NCBI RefSeq assembly: GCF_031326225.1
Contig: NZ_CP133720.1
Span: forward strand, 1,364,001 to 1,428,000
Reading direction: 5' to 3'
Length of the DNA stretch: 64,000 bases
Origin: Undibacterium cyanobacteriorum
Lineage (GTDB): Bacteria > Pseudomonadota > Gammaproteobacteria > Burkholderiales > Burkholderiaceae_D
A program made the position numbers and the translations under genes. This document shows, one piece after another, positions 1 to 8,596 of the stretch. The notes below the pieces were generated by a model that did not search any database, was not told the origin of the DNA, and saw only the letters and a program-made list of their open reading frames with translations. Numbering within the stretch: position 1 is the first letter of the stretch; the number at the start of each line of letters is the position of its first letter.

Positions 1-40
1 GGCTGGTTGAGGTGTTTTTGTAGATGAAGACGATGTTGAA

Positions 41-1381
41 TTATCCAAGGCGTATCATTCCCGCAGCCACTGTTTGATGGGTGACTTCGTCGATCAGAAT
101 GAATGCGCCGGTGCTGCGATTGTGGTCATACGCGTCGGCGGCAAGCGCCTGTTGCACATTAATTTTGACGCGAGCGATGTCGTTCAACTTGAGTGTATCA
201 GTTGTACGGCGTTCTTGGGTGTTGATATCGAGCAGTGTATCGATGGACGCAACACGCGCCGCCACTTGGCGGGTCGTATGCTTGAGCCAATACTTACGGC
301 GCAGGTCGACCGCTTCTTCCGACAACCAGCAGATATCGGCTTCCACTTGTTTGATGACGGTCGCTGGGCTCTTCGCCGATGACAACATATCACCGCGAGA
401 AATATCGACGTATTCATTCAACAAGATCGTGACAGATTGACCAACACTGGCGGTTTGTTGCGAGCCACTCAAGGTTTGGATGTCTTTCACGGTTGCAGTC
501 TGACCAGATGGCTGCACGACGATCTGGTCGCCGATGTTGATGGAGCCGGCTTCAACGCGGCCCATGTAACCACGGAAGTCGTTCGCTTCATGGCCATTGT
601 GACGCGCTACCAACTGCACCGGGAAGCGGAACGCTTCATCATGGTTCTCGTCGTAGACACTGAGCGACTCTAACAATTCGATCAAGGTCGGACCTTGGTA
701 CCACGACAAATTGTCACCGGCGGCGACGACGTTGTCGCCAGCGAGGGCAGACAAAGGAATCGGACGTACATCTTTCAGACCCAGTTGATCGGCAAAGCTT
801 TGATAAGCCGCGACGATGCGGTCATACACGGTTTGATCGTAGTTGACCAAATCCATCTTATTGACGGCCACGATCACGTGCTCAATTTGCAGTAGGTGGG
901 CAATGGTGGAATGGCGTTTGGTTTGCGTCAGTAATTCCACGCTACCATCGTCACCGAGTTTAACTTTGGAGACGTCGATCAAAATAATGACAGCGTCGGC
1001 GGTTGATGCGCCGGTCACCATATTGCGCGTGTATTGTTCGTGGCCGGGCGTATCTGCAATGATGAATTTACGCTTCGGTGTGGCGAAGTAGCGGTAGGCG
1101 ACATCGATCGTGATGCCTTGTTCGCGTTCGGCTTCCAAACCATCGGTCAACAAAGACAAATCGATGGTGTCACCAACGGTGCGTTTGTGCTTCGCTTTTG
1201 AAATTGCATTGAGTTGGTCGGCAAAGATACCTTTGCTATCGAATAAGAGGCGGCCAATCAAAGTACTTTTGCCATCGTCGACGGAACCCGCAGTAATGAA
1301 GCGCAAGAGGCCGCGTTCGGCTTGCTGAGAAGTCGCTTGCTTGTTGTCGGCGGTAGCGATAGTTGTGACTTGCGTACTCAT
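41..1381 (-). CDS. cysN: Sulfate adenylyltransferase subunit 1 (GTPase subunit)
   Basis: This is the GTPase subunit of ATP sulfurylase. It couples GTP hydrolysis to formation of adenosine 5'-phosphosulfate (APS) from sulfate and ATP, together with CysD. The 446-residue protein shows a P-loop GSVDDGKST at residues 32-40, the G3 motif DTPGHE at 110-115 and NKMD at 174-177, followed by elongation-factor-like beta-barrel domains. There is no C-terminal APS kinase (CysC) domain, which fits the APS-type reductase encoded two genes upstream. Its ATG overlaps the TAA of cysD by one base (TAATG), so translational coupling is likely. It is the last gene of the cluster visible in the window; the remaining 40 bases to the edge show no gene start. 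Confidence 0.96.
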   Translation of the reverse strand: MSTQVTTIATADNKQATSQQAERGLLRFITAGSVDDGKSTLIGRLLFDSKGIFADQLNAISKAKHKRTVGDTIDLSLLTDGLEAEREQGITIDVAYRYFATPKRKFIIADTPGHEQYTRNMVTGASTADAVIILIDVSKVKLGDDGSVELLTQTKRHSTIAHLLQIEHVIVAVNKMDLVNYDQTVYDRIVAAYQSFADQLGLKDVRPIPLSALAGDNVVAAGDNLSWYQGPTLIELLESLSVYDENHDEAFRFPVQLVARHNGHEANDFRGYMGRVEAGSINIGDQIVVQPSGQTATVKDIQTLSGSQQTASVGQSVTILLNEYVDISRGDMLSSAKSPATVIKQVEADICWLSEEAVDLRRKYWLKHTTRQVAARVASIDTLLDINTQERRTTDTLKLNDIARVKINVQQALAADAYDHNRSTGAFILIDEVTHQTVAAGMIRLG

Positions 1382-2316
1382 TAGAAATATCCTTCTTTCT
1401 TACGTTTTTCCATCGATGATTCAGACGTCTGATCATCCATTCGGGTAGCGCCGCGTTCGGTAATTTGCGTGACCGCGGTTTCTTCGATAATCGCTTCGAC
1501 TGTGGCCGCGTCCGAGGACACTGGGCAAGTGCAAGAGATATCGCCAACGGTACGGAAGCGCACCACACGTTTTTCAACCACTTCGCCAGCGCGTGGTGGC
1601 GTTAAATCAGTCAGCGGCACTAACAAACCATTACGTGGAATGACTTCACGTTCATGGGCAAAATAAATCGATGGTAGTTCCAAGCCTTCGCGTGCAATGT
1701 ATTGCCAGACATCGAGCTCAGTCCAATTCGAGATCGGGAAGACACGCATGTTCTCGCCAGGATGAACACGGGTGTTATACAGATCCCACAATTCTGGACG
1801 TTGTGCTTTCGGATTCCATTGACCAAATTCGTCGCGGAAAGAAAAAATACGTTCTTTGGCGCGGGCTTTTTCTTCATCGCGACGTGCGCCACCGATGCAG
1901 GCATCGAATTGATGCTCGGCGATTGTTTCCAACAAAGTCACGGCTTGTGCAGCATTGCGTGAATCCGTTTGTGGATTGCGCAAACGAACCGTACCGCGTT
2001 TGATCGATTCTTCGACAGAACCAACGATCAGGCGCTCACCAAGTTCAGCCACGCGCTTATCGCGGAAGGCGATCACTTCGGGGAAGTTATGGCCAGTATC
2101 GACATGCACCAATGGGAAGGGGAATTTGCCAGGACGGAACGCTTTCTCAGCGATACGTAACAACACGATCGAGTCTTTACCGCCGGAGAAAAGCAAAGCT
2201 GGATTGGTACATTCAGCGGCCACTTCACGCATGATGTGAATGGCTTCCGACTCCAACCAATCGAGATGCCGATTACTGGCGGCATCGATAAAATGTTTTT
2301 CTGCTACGGCGTTCAT
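1381..2316 (-). CDS. cysD: Sulfate adenylyltransferase subunit 2
   Basis: This is the catalytic subunit of ATP sulfurylase, which adenylates sulfate to APS in the cytoplasm. The 311-residue protein carries the PP-loop SGGKDS at about residues 44-49, typical of the adenine nucleotide alpha-hydrolase fold. I chose the ATG at 2316 because a GAGG ribosome-binding site lies about 6 bases upstream. An in-frame start 96 bases further upstream would run into cysH and adds residues unlike the family. The gene lies 88 bases after cysH and overlaps cysN by one base, so the two sulfurylase subunits are made from one message. Confidence 0.95.
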   Translation of the reverse strand: MNAVAEKHFIDAASNRHLDWLESEAIHIMREVAAECTNPALLFSGGKDSIVLLRIAEKAFRPGKFPFPLVHVDTGHNFPEVIAFRDKRVAELGERLIVGSVEESIKRGTVRLRNPQTDSRNAAQAVTLLETIAEHQFDACIGGARRDEEKARAKERIFSFRDEFGQWNPKAQRPELWDLYNTRVHPGENMRVFPISNWTELDVWQYIAREGLELPSIYFAHEREVIPRNGLLVPLTDLTPPRAGEVVEKRVVRFRTVGDISCTCPVSSDAATVEAIIEETAVTQITERGATRMDDQTSESSMEKRKKEGYF

Positions 2317-2404
2317 GTTAACCTCGGTCTTCTGTCTGTCTATTTGTCTTTGGTATTCTGGTATTGCTGATTCTTTTTGGTAATGCGTGGTGATGATGCG
2401 TGAT

Positions 2405-3157
2405 CTATCCAACTTGTTTGATGCGGATCAGTTTGCCGTCGACAAGATGCAAGCCGCATTCTTTGGATTCGGGGTTTTCCCACCACCAACGGCCAGCGCG
2501 GATATCTTCGCCAGGTTGTATCGCTCGTGTACACGGTTCGCAACCGATCGATGGATAGCCTTTGTCATGCAAGCCGTTGTACGGTACTTGGAATTGCTGC
2601 AGGTAGTACCACACATCGTCTTCCGACCAATCCGCTAAGGGATTGAACTTCTCTAAGCCATGGGCTGCGTCATGCTCTTGCACGGCGAGTTCACTACGTG
2701 TGGTCGACTGTGCGCGACGTTGGCCGGTAATCCATGCTTGTTTGCCTTGCAGTGCGCGCCCCAAGGGTTCTACTTTGCGCACGTGGCAGCAAGCTTTGCG
2801 CGCTTCGACGCTGTCATAAAAACCGTTCAGGCCATACTGCTCGACATAGCGATCGACGGCGTCGTTTTGTGGGCGAAATAGCGCCACTTCATAGCCATAA
2901 TGCTGCTTAATTTTGTCGAGCATGGCCAAGGTTTCTTGGTGTAAGCGGCCCGTCTCTAAAGAGAAGATGCCGATGCTTAATGCGTCTTTCAAAATCAAAT
3001 CAGTCAGCACCATATCTTCGGCAGCGAGGCTCGATGCCAGTACCGCTGGTGAAAATTGTGTGGCAATGTGACGCAAGATCGCTTGTGTCGCAGTGAGGCG
3101 TTCTTGAAATCCAATGGGTTCAAGGCGACGAGAATCTTGGGCTGACTGAGTACTCAT
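2405..3157 (-). CDS. cysH: APS reductase, [4Fe-4S] type (phosphoadenylyl/adenylyl-sulfate reductase)
   Basis: This enzyme reduces activated sulfate to sulfite using thioredoxin. The 250-residue protein contains C123-C124 and the pair C206/C209 (sequence GCEPCT), the four-cysteine signature of the iron-sulfur cluster found in APS reductases. The catalytic cysteine is C234 in KECGLH. The enterobacterial PAPS-specific enzyme lacks the first three motifs, so APS is the more likely substrate, which matches the absence of an APS kinase in the cluster. The start ATG has a GAGAAG site upstream. It lies between the DUF934 gene and cysD in a same-strand run, so it is probably co-transcribed. Confidence 0.94.
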   Translation of the reverse strand: MSTQSAQDSRRLEPIGFQERLTATQAILRHIATQFSPAVLASSLAAEDMVLTDLILKDALSIGIFSLETGRLHQETLAMLDKIKQHYGYEVALFRPQNDAVDRYVEQYGLNGFYDSVEARKACCHVRKVEPLGRALQGKQAWITGQRRAQSTTRSELAVQEHDAAHGLEKFNPLADWSEDDVWYYLQQFQVPYNGLHDKGYPSIGCEPCTRAIQPGEDIRAGRWWWENPESKECGLHLVDGKLIRIKQVG

Positions 3158-3224
3158 GAATAATTACTTCTCTTCGTTTCTGGTTGATCTGTGTCTCGGC
3201 GAAGACTTCAGTTTGTTGCGCAAA

Positions 3225-3740
3225 TTAAGCGCCAAATCTTTCAGTGCGACGGAATAAGGGTTGTTTCTCGTCGACTGAAGCTTGATACTTTTCGCTAAAG
3301 TCCGACAAACTTTTCACCGCATCGTGAATGTTCTTGTCAGCGCGAACCGCGAAAGCATTGAAGCCCACCCTTTGCATGTAGAACAGTTGATCACGCAAGA
3401 CATCGCCGACCGCGCGCAATTCTCCAGTAAAGCCGAAGCGTGTTCTGAGGTTGTAGGCAATCGAATATCCACGACCGTCAGCAAACTTAGGAAAATCGAT
3501 CGCAATGACGGGGAAGCGATGTACATCGTTACCCAGTTCTTTGGCTTGTTCATCGCTGCTGAACCACACGCCGAGTTCGTCACGTTCGCTTAGACTATTC
3601 TTCTGTAAAAGCCACACTTTTAATGGAACGATGACTTTACCGTCCGGTACTTGAACGGTGTCTGGTGTATCGTCTTCTGATAACTGCAAAAGAGTCCAAT
3701 CGTCGTTGACGACGGCTCTATCCTTGATGATCTGTGCCAT
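3225..3740 (-). CDS. DUF934 family protein of the sulfite reductase operon
   Basis: This 171-residue cytoplasmic protein belongs to the DUF934 family, which is regularly encoded next to cysI in proteobacteria and is thought to assist sulfite reduction. Its biochemical role is not settled. Recognisable family features are a DELGVWF stretch in the middle, the segment FPVIAIDFPKFADGRGYS, and a RVGFNAFAV stretch near the C-terminus. I chose the ATG at 3740, which has a strong GGGGGAGA ribosome-binding site. A start 14 codons upstream would overlap cysI. The short gap to cysI and position before cysH place it in the same operon. Confidence 0.88.
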   Translation of the reverse strand: MAQIIKDRAVVNDDWTLLQLSEDDTPDTVQVPDGKVIVPLKVWLLQKNSLSERDELGVWFSSDEQAKELGNDVHRFPVIAIDFPKFADGRGYSIAYNLRTRFGFTGELRAVGDVLRDQLFYMQRVGFNAFAVRADKNIHDAVKSLSDFSEKYQASVDEKQPLFRRTERFGA

Positions 3741-3756
3741 ATTTCTCTCCCCCGGT

Positions 3757-5463
3757 TTAATAGACGACTGCTGAGCCGGCATCCTCTCCGTGATGCTCTA
3801 TGGTTTTAATCGGTGTCGCATAGACATACTCTTTGAATGGAGCGATGCCTAAACGCTGAGCGGTATCGATAAAACGTTCGCCTTCGCTACGTTCGCGCAA
3901 ATACACTTGGATAATGCGTTCAATCACTTCAGGCATTTGTCCTGCTGAGAAGGAAGGGCCGATGATTTTGCCAATCGCTGATTGATTACCTTGTGCACCA
4001 CCGATAGATACTTGATACCATTCACTGCCGTCTTTGTCTACGCCTAAAATACCGATGTTGCCGACATGATGATGCCCGCAAGCATTAATGCAGCCAGACA
4101 TATTCAGTTCGAGTTCGCCGATATCGTGCAAGTAGTCGAGATCATTGAAACGATCGGTAATGTCGAGCGCGATCGGGATCGATTTTGCGTTCGCTAACGA
4201 ACAGAAATCACCGCCAGGGCAGCAGATCATGTCCGTCAGCAAGCCAATGTTAGGAGTCGCCAAACCATGCGCCTTGGCTTCTTGCCATAAGCCAAATAAT
4301 TGACTCTGTTCAACGTCCGCCAAGACCAAGTTTTGTTCATGCGTAGCGCGGGCTTCACCAAAGCTATAGCGATCCGCCAAGTCTGCGATGAAGTCGAGTT
4401 GATCTGCACTAGCATCGCCCGGCGGCACGCCTGGCTTTTTGAGTGACAACATCACGGCTGCGTAACCAGCTTGTTTATGAGGCTTCACATTACGCTTGAC
4501 CCAATTCGCGAAGGCTTTGTTCTCGCCTTGCAAACGCACAAATTCTGTATCAACTGCGGGCAAGGCTTTGTAAGCAGGATCGACAAAATAGGCGGCGACA
4601 CGTGCCAACTCAGCTTCTGTTAAAGTGCCCGGACCATCTTTGATGTCTTGCCACTCTTCTTCAACCAGACGCGCAAATTCTTCGATGCCCAGCGCTTTCA
4701 CTAAAATCTTGATACGCGCTTTGTAAATATTGTCGCGGCGACCGAATTGATTGTAGATACGCAAAATCGCTTCGAGGTAGGTCATCACGTGTTGCCATGG
4801 CAGGAATTCGCGAATCACGCTGCCCAAGATTGGCGTGCGGCCCATTCCACCACCAACCATGACTTTGAAGCCGACTTCACCCGCCTCATTTTGAATCACG
4901 CTCAAGCCAATGTCGTGCACCGCAATGGCGGCGCGATCTTCTTTAGCGCCATTGATGGCGATCTTGAACTTACGTGGCAAGTAAGCGAATTCAGGATGAA
5001 AAGTCGTCCACTGACGCAAAATTTCTGCATAAGGGCGTGGGTCGATAATCTCGTCGGCAGCAATACCAGCAAATTCATCGGAAGTGATATTGCGCATGCA
5101 GTTGCCTGAAGTTTGAATCGCGTGCATTTCGACCGATGCCAACTCGGCCAAAATTTCGGGCGTGTCTTCTAACTCGATCCAGTTGTATTGAATATTTTGG
5201 CGGGTCGTGAAGTGACCATAGCCACGATCGTACTTACGCGCGATGAAGGCGAATTTACGCAACTGAGTGGACGACAACAAACCGTAAGGAACGGCCACAC
5301 GCAACATGTAGGCGTGACGCTGCATGTACAAACCATTTTGCAAACGCAAGATACGGAATTCGTCTTCAGTTAATTCGTTGGCGATGCGGCGACGCACTTG
5401 GTCGCGGAATTGCGCCACACGTTCTTGCACGATTTGATGGTCATACTGATCGTAACGATACAT
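3757..5463 (-). CDS. cysI: Sulfite reductase hemoprotein (nitrite/sulfite reductase family)
   Basis: This enzyme carries out the six-electron reduction of sulfite to sulfide. The 568-residue protein has the duplicated ferredoxin-like halves of the family and the siroheme/4Fe-4S ligands: C415 and C421 (CPGGDFC) and C458 and C462 (SGCINACGHH). No flavoprotein partner (CysJ) is encoded nearby, so electrons probably come from ferredoxin or another donor; this is inference from context. The first codon ATG has an AGAAG site just upstream. It is the second gene of the cluster, after a TauE/SafE permease and before DUF934. Confidence 0.94.
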   Translation of the reverse strand: MYRYDQYDHQIVQERVAQFRDQVRRRIANELTEDEFRILRLQNGLYMQRHAYMLRVAVPYGLLSSTQLRKFAFIARKYDRGYGHFTTRQNIQYNWIELEDTPEILAELASVEMHAIQTSGNCMRNITSDEFAGIAADEIIDPRPYAEILRQWTTFHPEFAYLPRKFKIAINGAKEDRAAIAVHDIGLSVIQNEAGEVGFKVMVGGGMGRTPILGSVIREFLPWQHVMTYLEAILRIYNQFGRRDNIYKARIKILVKALGIEEFARLVEEEWQDIKDGPGTLTEAELARVAAYFVDPAYKALPAVDTEFVRLQGENKAFANWVKRNVKPHKQAGYAAVMLSLKKPGVPPGDASADQLDFIADLADRYSFGEARATHEQNLVLADVEQSQLFGLWQEAKAHGLATPNIGLLTDMICCPGGDFCSLANAKSIPIALDITDRFNDLDYLHDIGELELNMSGCINACGHHHVGNIGILGVDKDGSEWYQVSIGGAQGNQSAIGKIIGPSFSAGQMPEVIERIIQVYLRERSEGERFIDTAQRLGIAPFKEYVYATPIKTIEHHGEDAGSAVVY

Positions 5464-5521
5464 CTTCTAACCCTGAAAAATATGTATAAAAAATGAGAGA
5501 AAAAGCGGACTGCGGTAATAA

Positions 5522-6295
5522 CTACATCACCAGCTTGCACGCCACGAGAGTGAGTGTCGTAGCGAGGATTCCGCGTAAGAGTTTTTCAGGTACCGCTTTG
5601 GCAGCGAGCGAACCTAAAGTAATACCTGGCAAAGAGCCGATTAAGAGTGAGCCCAATAAAACCCAATCGATAGAACCGAGATACCAATGACCAAACGCAG
5701 CGATGGCAGTCAACGGAACAGCGTAAGCGATATCAGTCCCAGCCACGTGTGCGGCCGGCATTTTTGGATACAGAAGAACTAAAATCGTGGCGCCAATCGC
5801 TCCCGCGCCTATTGAGGAAATCGTCACTAAGACACCCAGCACGGCTCCGGCGGTGACAGTCGCGATGGCGAGCTTGCGACCTTGTAGTTGGCGCTCAGGA
5901 TGAGCATTGATCCAAGCAACTAACTTGCTGCGATAAAGAATGGCGATCACAGTCAAAAAAACGGAGCCCGCGATCGAGTAGCGAATAATCTGGCCGATTT
6001 CTTTGTCCAGAGTCCCAAATAGTTTCAATCCCAAAGTCGTCACCAGTGCTGCCGGCAAAGCGCCGTAGCACAATAAACGCACCACATGCCATTCAACAGT
6101 GCCACGCAAACGATGGGTCAAGGTGCCTGCGGATTTGGTAATCGAGGCGAAGGCGAGGTCCGTACCCACCGCAACCGAGGGGGAAACGCCGAACAAGAGC
6201 GTGAGTAAAGGCGTCATGAGCGAGCCACCACCGACGCCAGTCAAACCGACTAGGGTGCCAACTGCAAATCCGGAAATGATGTAGGTCAGTGTCAT
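5522..6295 (-). CDS. TauE/SafE family sulfite/anion permease
   Basis: This is an integral membrane protein of 257 residues with about eight hydrophobic segments. It shows the duplicated glycine-rich signature of TauE/SafE proteins: TGVGGGSLMTPLL near the N-terminus, and SSIGAGAIGATIL and GTDIAYAVPL in the second half. Members export sulfite or sulfoacetate, or move related anions. Being the first gene of the sulfur cluster suggests a sulfur oxyanion, but direction and substrate cannot be told from sequence. The ATG has a GAGG ribosome-binding site. The promoter of the whole cluster should lie in the AT-rich stretch upstream of it. Confidence 0.9.
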   Translation of the reverse strand: MTLTYIISGFAVGTLVGLTGVGGGSLMTPLLTLLFGVSPSVAVGTDLAFASITKSAGTLTHRLRGTVEWHVVRLLCYGALPAALVTTLGLKLFGTLDKEIGQIIRYSIAGSVFLTVIAILYRSKLVAWINAHPERQLQGRKLAIATVTAGAVLGVLVTISSIGAGAIGATILVLLYPKMPAAHVAGTDIAYAVPLTAIAAFGHWYLGSIDWVLLGSLLIGSLPGITLGSLAAKAVPEKLLRGILATTLTLVACKLVM

Positions 6296-6639
6296 AGAGC
6301 CTCGTTCAAAGTAGCAGGCATCTTAAAGGCGGGGCTTTATATAACAAACTACATAGAATTTATTTGCTTATATGCTGTTCAAATATATGCAAAGGCAATC
6401 GGCGACCTTATCAGTGATTTAAGCCCAGGTAGAAAATGATGAAATCCTTTGGAGGTGGGCGTCAGCGCTTACAATGGCGTTCTTGCCTATTCTCAGTGAA
6501 TGGCCTTAGCGAAAGCCATTCGTTTCGAAGATTCAGCATCGTTTCTTGAGATTCATGTTCGACTTGGGACTGGAATGTGGGAGTGATTTTGATATTAAAA
6601 ATGGCAATGTAACTTGGTAGCTGATGGGAAGGACCGCGT
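6296..6639. other. Intergenic region upstream of the sulfur operon
   Basis: This 344-base divergent spacer separates the sulfur operon (minus strand) from the RNase H gene (plus strand). The part nearest the operon, about 6335-6400, is strikingly AT-rich and is the natural place for its promoter and a CysB-type activator site. I could not define a convincing -35/-10 pair or a CysB consensus by eye. No credible gene is present in the remainder. Confidence 0.5.
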
Positions 6640-7287
6640 TTGAGTACGAATTTTGATTGGCAGCACTGTAACAAAGGCGAGTGGCAGGCAGCCTCACGGT
6701 TGGCGCGCCAGCTTAATCTAACCAAAGAGCAAGCCATTTTGCAGGTGATGCAGGCAGTCGCCGAGCAACAACACATTAGCGTTGAGGTGCTTCTACAGCA
6801 ACGAGCGTTAGAACATCAACGCCTAGAGCACCTCAAAGCCAGCAAGCGTGCCGCCTCATTGGCACGTTACCAAGCGCAACGGGCGCATCGAGAAGTCCAG
6901 CCACAAGAATGGAGCGTCTGGTTCGATGGCTCAGCCAAACCCAATCCCGGCCATTGTCGCTGCGGTATTGTATTGAAAGCACCAGACGGCCGCACTTGGA
7001 ATCACAGCGCCAATCTGGGCCATGGCTCTAGCTCGGATGCCGAATACCAAGCTTTACTCGCGGCGCTGCAATTGGCTCTGCAGCAGGGCGCACATCGTTT
7101 AATGGTGTTTGGCGATAGTCGCGTGGTGATCGATGATGTGCAAGCGGATGCAGAGGCGGGATCACCTTTGTTGGCTGCGTGGCGCGCTGAGGCACAGGCG
7201 ATCAGTTCGCAATTTGAGACCCTGCGCTGGTGCTGGATTCCTCGCGCTTTGAATAGTGCGGCAGATCAACTTGCTGGTGCAGCCTAA
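6640..7287 (+). CDS. RNase H family protein with N-terminal extension
   Basis: This 215-residue protein has a C-terminal RNase HI-like domain from about residue 92. All four acidic active-site positions are present: D96 (FDGSAKPNPG), E135 (SDAEYQAL), D159 (FGDSRVV) and D209 near the end (AADQLAG). It should therefore cleave the RNA strand of RNA-DNA hybrids. The first 90 residues are a helical, basic and glutamine-rich extension that I cannot assign to a family. The start is a TTG at 6640, supported by GGGAAGGA about 6 bases upstream. It stands alone, divergent from the sulfur cluster. Confidence 0.85.
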   Translation: MSTNFDWQHCNKGEWQAASRLARQLNLTKEQAILQVMQAVAEQQHISVEVLLQQRALEHQRLEHLKASKRAASLARYQAQRAHREVQPQEWSVWFDGSAKPNPGHCRCGIVLKAPDGRTWNHSANLGHGSSSDAEYQALLAALQLALQQGAHRLMVFGDSRVVIDDVQADAEAGSPLLAAWRAEAQAISSQFETLRWCWIPRALNSAADQLAGAA

Positions 7288-7652
7288 TTTCTCACAGCCA
7301 TTTCTTAGAGACTTTTCCCTTTGGCCAGACGCGTCACCGTGTCTTGATCGATACTGTTTTGCTCGTTCTCAAGCAAAAGCAGTCTGCTTTGATTGCTTTG
7401 TCAACTTTTCTCCCTTAGGATAATGCGATGTTCTTGTCCATGCGATCGGACTTGCTTAGGCGCAGGCTCGTGTAAGAGTGACGTGCCTTTTGTAAGACTC
7501 GATGCGGGAGATAAGGTCATATAAAAAATGAGCAGCGTTAGACTGCGAACAATAAACATCTTCCTCTTTTCCCATCAATCGAATGGTTCTTGCAAATTCG
7601 TATGGGGATTTAGGTGTTAGGGTGAAGATGATAAAAAAATGATGGAGATAAC
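7288..7652. other. Intergenic region before the DUF2189 gene
   Basis: This 365-base spacer contains no credible gene. A TTGTCA at 7398-7403 and a GATAAT at 7419-7424 resemble promoter boxes, but they are only 15 bases apart and more than 200 bases from the next start, so I do not call a promoter. Confidence 0.4.
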
Positions 7653-8477
7653 ATGAGCCAAGATTCAAATGGTCGCGACGGTGACAGCGCACCTCCCGAC
7701 ATCACCATGGTCATCGACCAAAAGAGTAGTTTCCCGCCAGTTGCGCGCCTCGGCGCTCTGCGTCCTTTCCATTGGTTAGCAATGGGTTGGCGTGACTTCC
7801 GCGCCGAACCTATGGCCGGCTTGTTTTACGGCATCTGCTTCGCCTTAATGGGAGGTATACTCAAATTAGTCCTCGCCAACGCGCCGCAATATTTGTCTGC
7901 ACTGACTTGCGGCTTCTTGTTGATTGGACCTTTACTGGCCTTGGGTTTGTACGACATTAGCCGTCGCATCGAAAACCTACGGTCTGGCATGTACAACAGT
8001 GTTTTCTCTATGCGTGGACGCTGGAGCAATATCGGCACCTTCGCCGTGGTACTGGCCGTGATTATGATGATCTGGGCCCGCGCCTCCTTAGTCATCTTCG
8101 CCTTGTTCTACAACAAAGGCATGCCGACCATGGAAGGCTTCCTCGCGAAATTATTTTCTTTAGATAATGCCGAATTCTTGTTCGTGTATTTGTGTGTCGG
8201 TTTCATCTTCGCGAGCTTAGTCTTCGCCATTAGCTGGGTCTCGATTCCAATGATGCTCGATCGTGATACTGACGCTATCACGTCGATGATCATCAGTATC
8301 GTCGCTCTGACAGTAAATATTCCCCTGACCATGATTTGGGGTCTCATCATTGTCGCTTCGGTCGTGTTTGGCTTCATGACCTGGAACATCGGCTTCATGA
8401 TCACCATGCCCGTCATCGGTCATGCTACTTGGCATGCCTATCGCGATGTGGTGGGGCCTTCGGATCATCGCCATTAA
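7653..8477 (+). CDS. DUF2189 (BPSS1780-type) integral membrane protein
   Basis: This 274-residue inner-membrane protein has about six hydrophobic segments. It carries the DUF2189 hallmark around residues 38-60 (HWLAMGWRDFRAEPMAGL), followed by a conserved glycine-rich segment (GFLLIGPLLALGLYDISRR). The family is common in beta- and alphaproteobacteria. Its function is unknown, although members are sometimes found near respiratory genes. The ATG has a GGAG ribosome-binding site 6 bases upstream. It is monocistronic and ends just before a strong bidirectional terminator shared with the convergent protease gene. Confidence 0.85.
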   Translation: MSQDSNGRDGDSAPPDITMVIDQKSSFPPVARLGALRPFHWLAMGWRDFRAEPMAGLFYGICFALMGGILKLVLANAPQYLSALTCGFLLIGPLLALGLYDISRRIENLRSGMYNSVFSMRGRWSNIGTFAVVLAVIMMIWARASLVIFALFYNKGMPTMEGFLAKLFSLDNAEFLFVYLCVGFIFASLVFAISWVSIPMMLDRDTDAITSMIISIVALTVNIPLTMIWGLIIVASVVFGFMTWNIGFMITMPVIGHATWHAYRDVVGPSDHRH

Positions 8478-8511
8478 ATTTCCATTGTTCGATAGTCGTC
8501 TCGGAGAAAGT

Positions 8512-8550
8512 AAAAACGCCACCGTGCAAATCGAGCAAGGTGGCGTTTTT
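8512..8550. terminator. Bidirectional rho-independent terminator
   Basis: The arms AAAAACGCCACC (8512-8523) and GGTGGCGTTTTT (8539-8550) are perfectly complementary around a 15-base loop, with A and T tracts on the two sides. It lies between the convergent DUF2189 and tricorn-like genes and can serve both. Confidence 0.9.
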
Positions 8551-8596
8551 GTTTGCAGAGGAAAATTCACGTTGCATCAACGTGAATCATTGGCCA

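Noticed and set aside
2317..2412. Longer cysD beginning at 2412
   Set aside because: The extension overlaps cysH, has no ribosome-binding site and is unlike CysD; the ATG at 2316 has GAGG at good distance.
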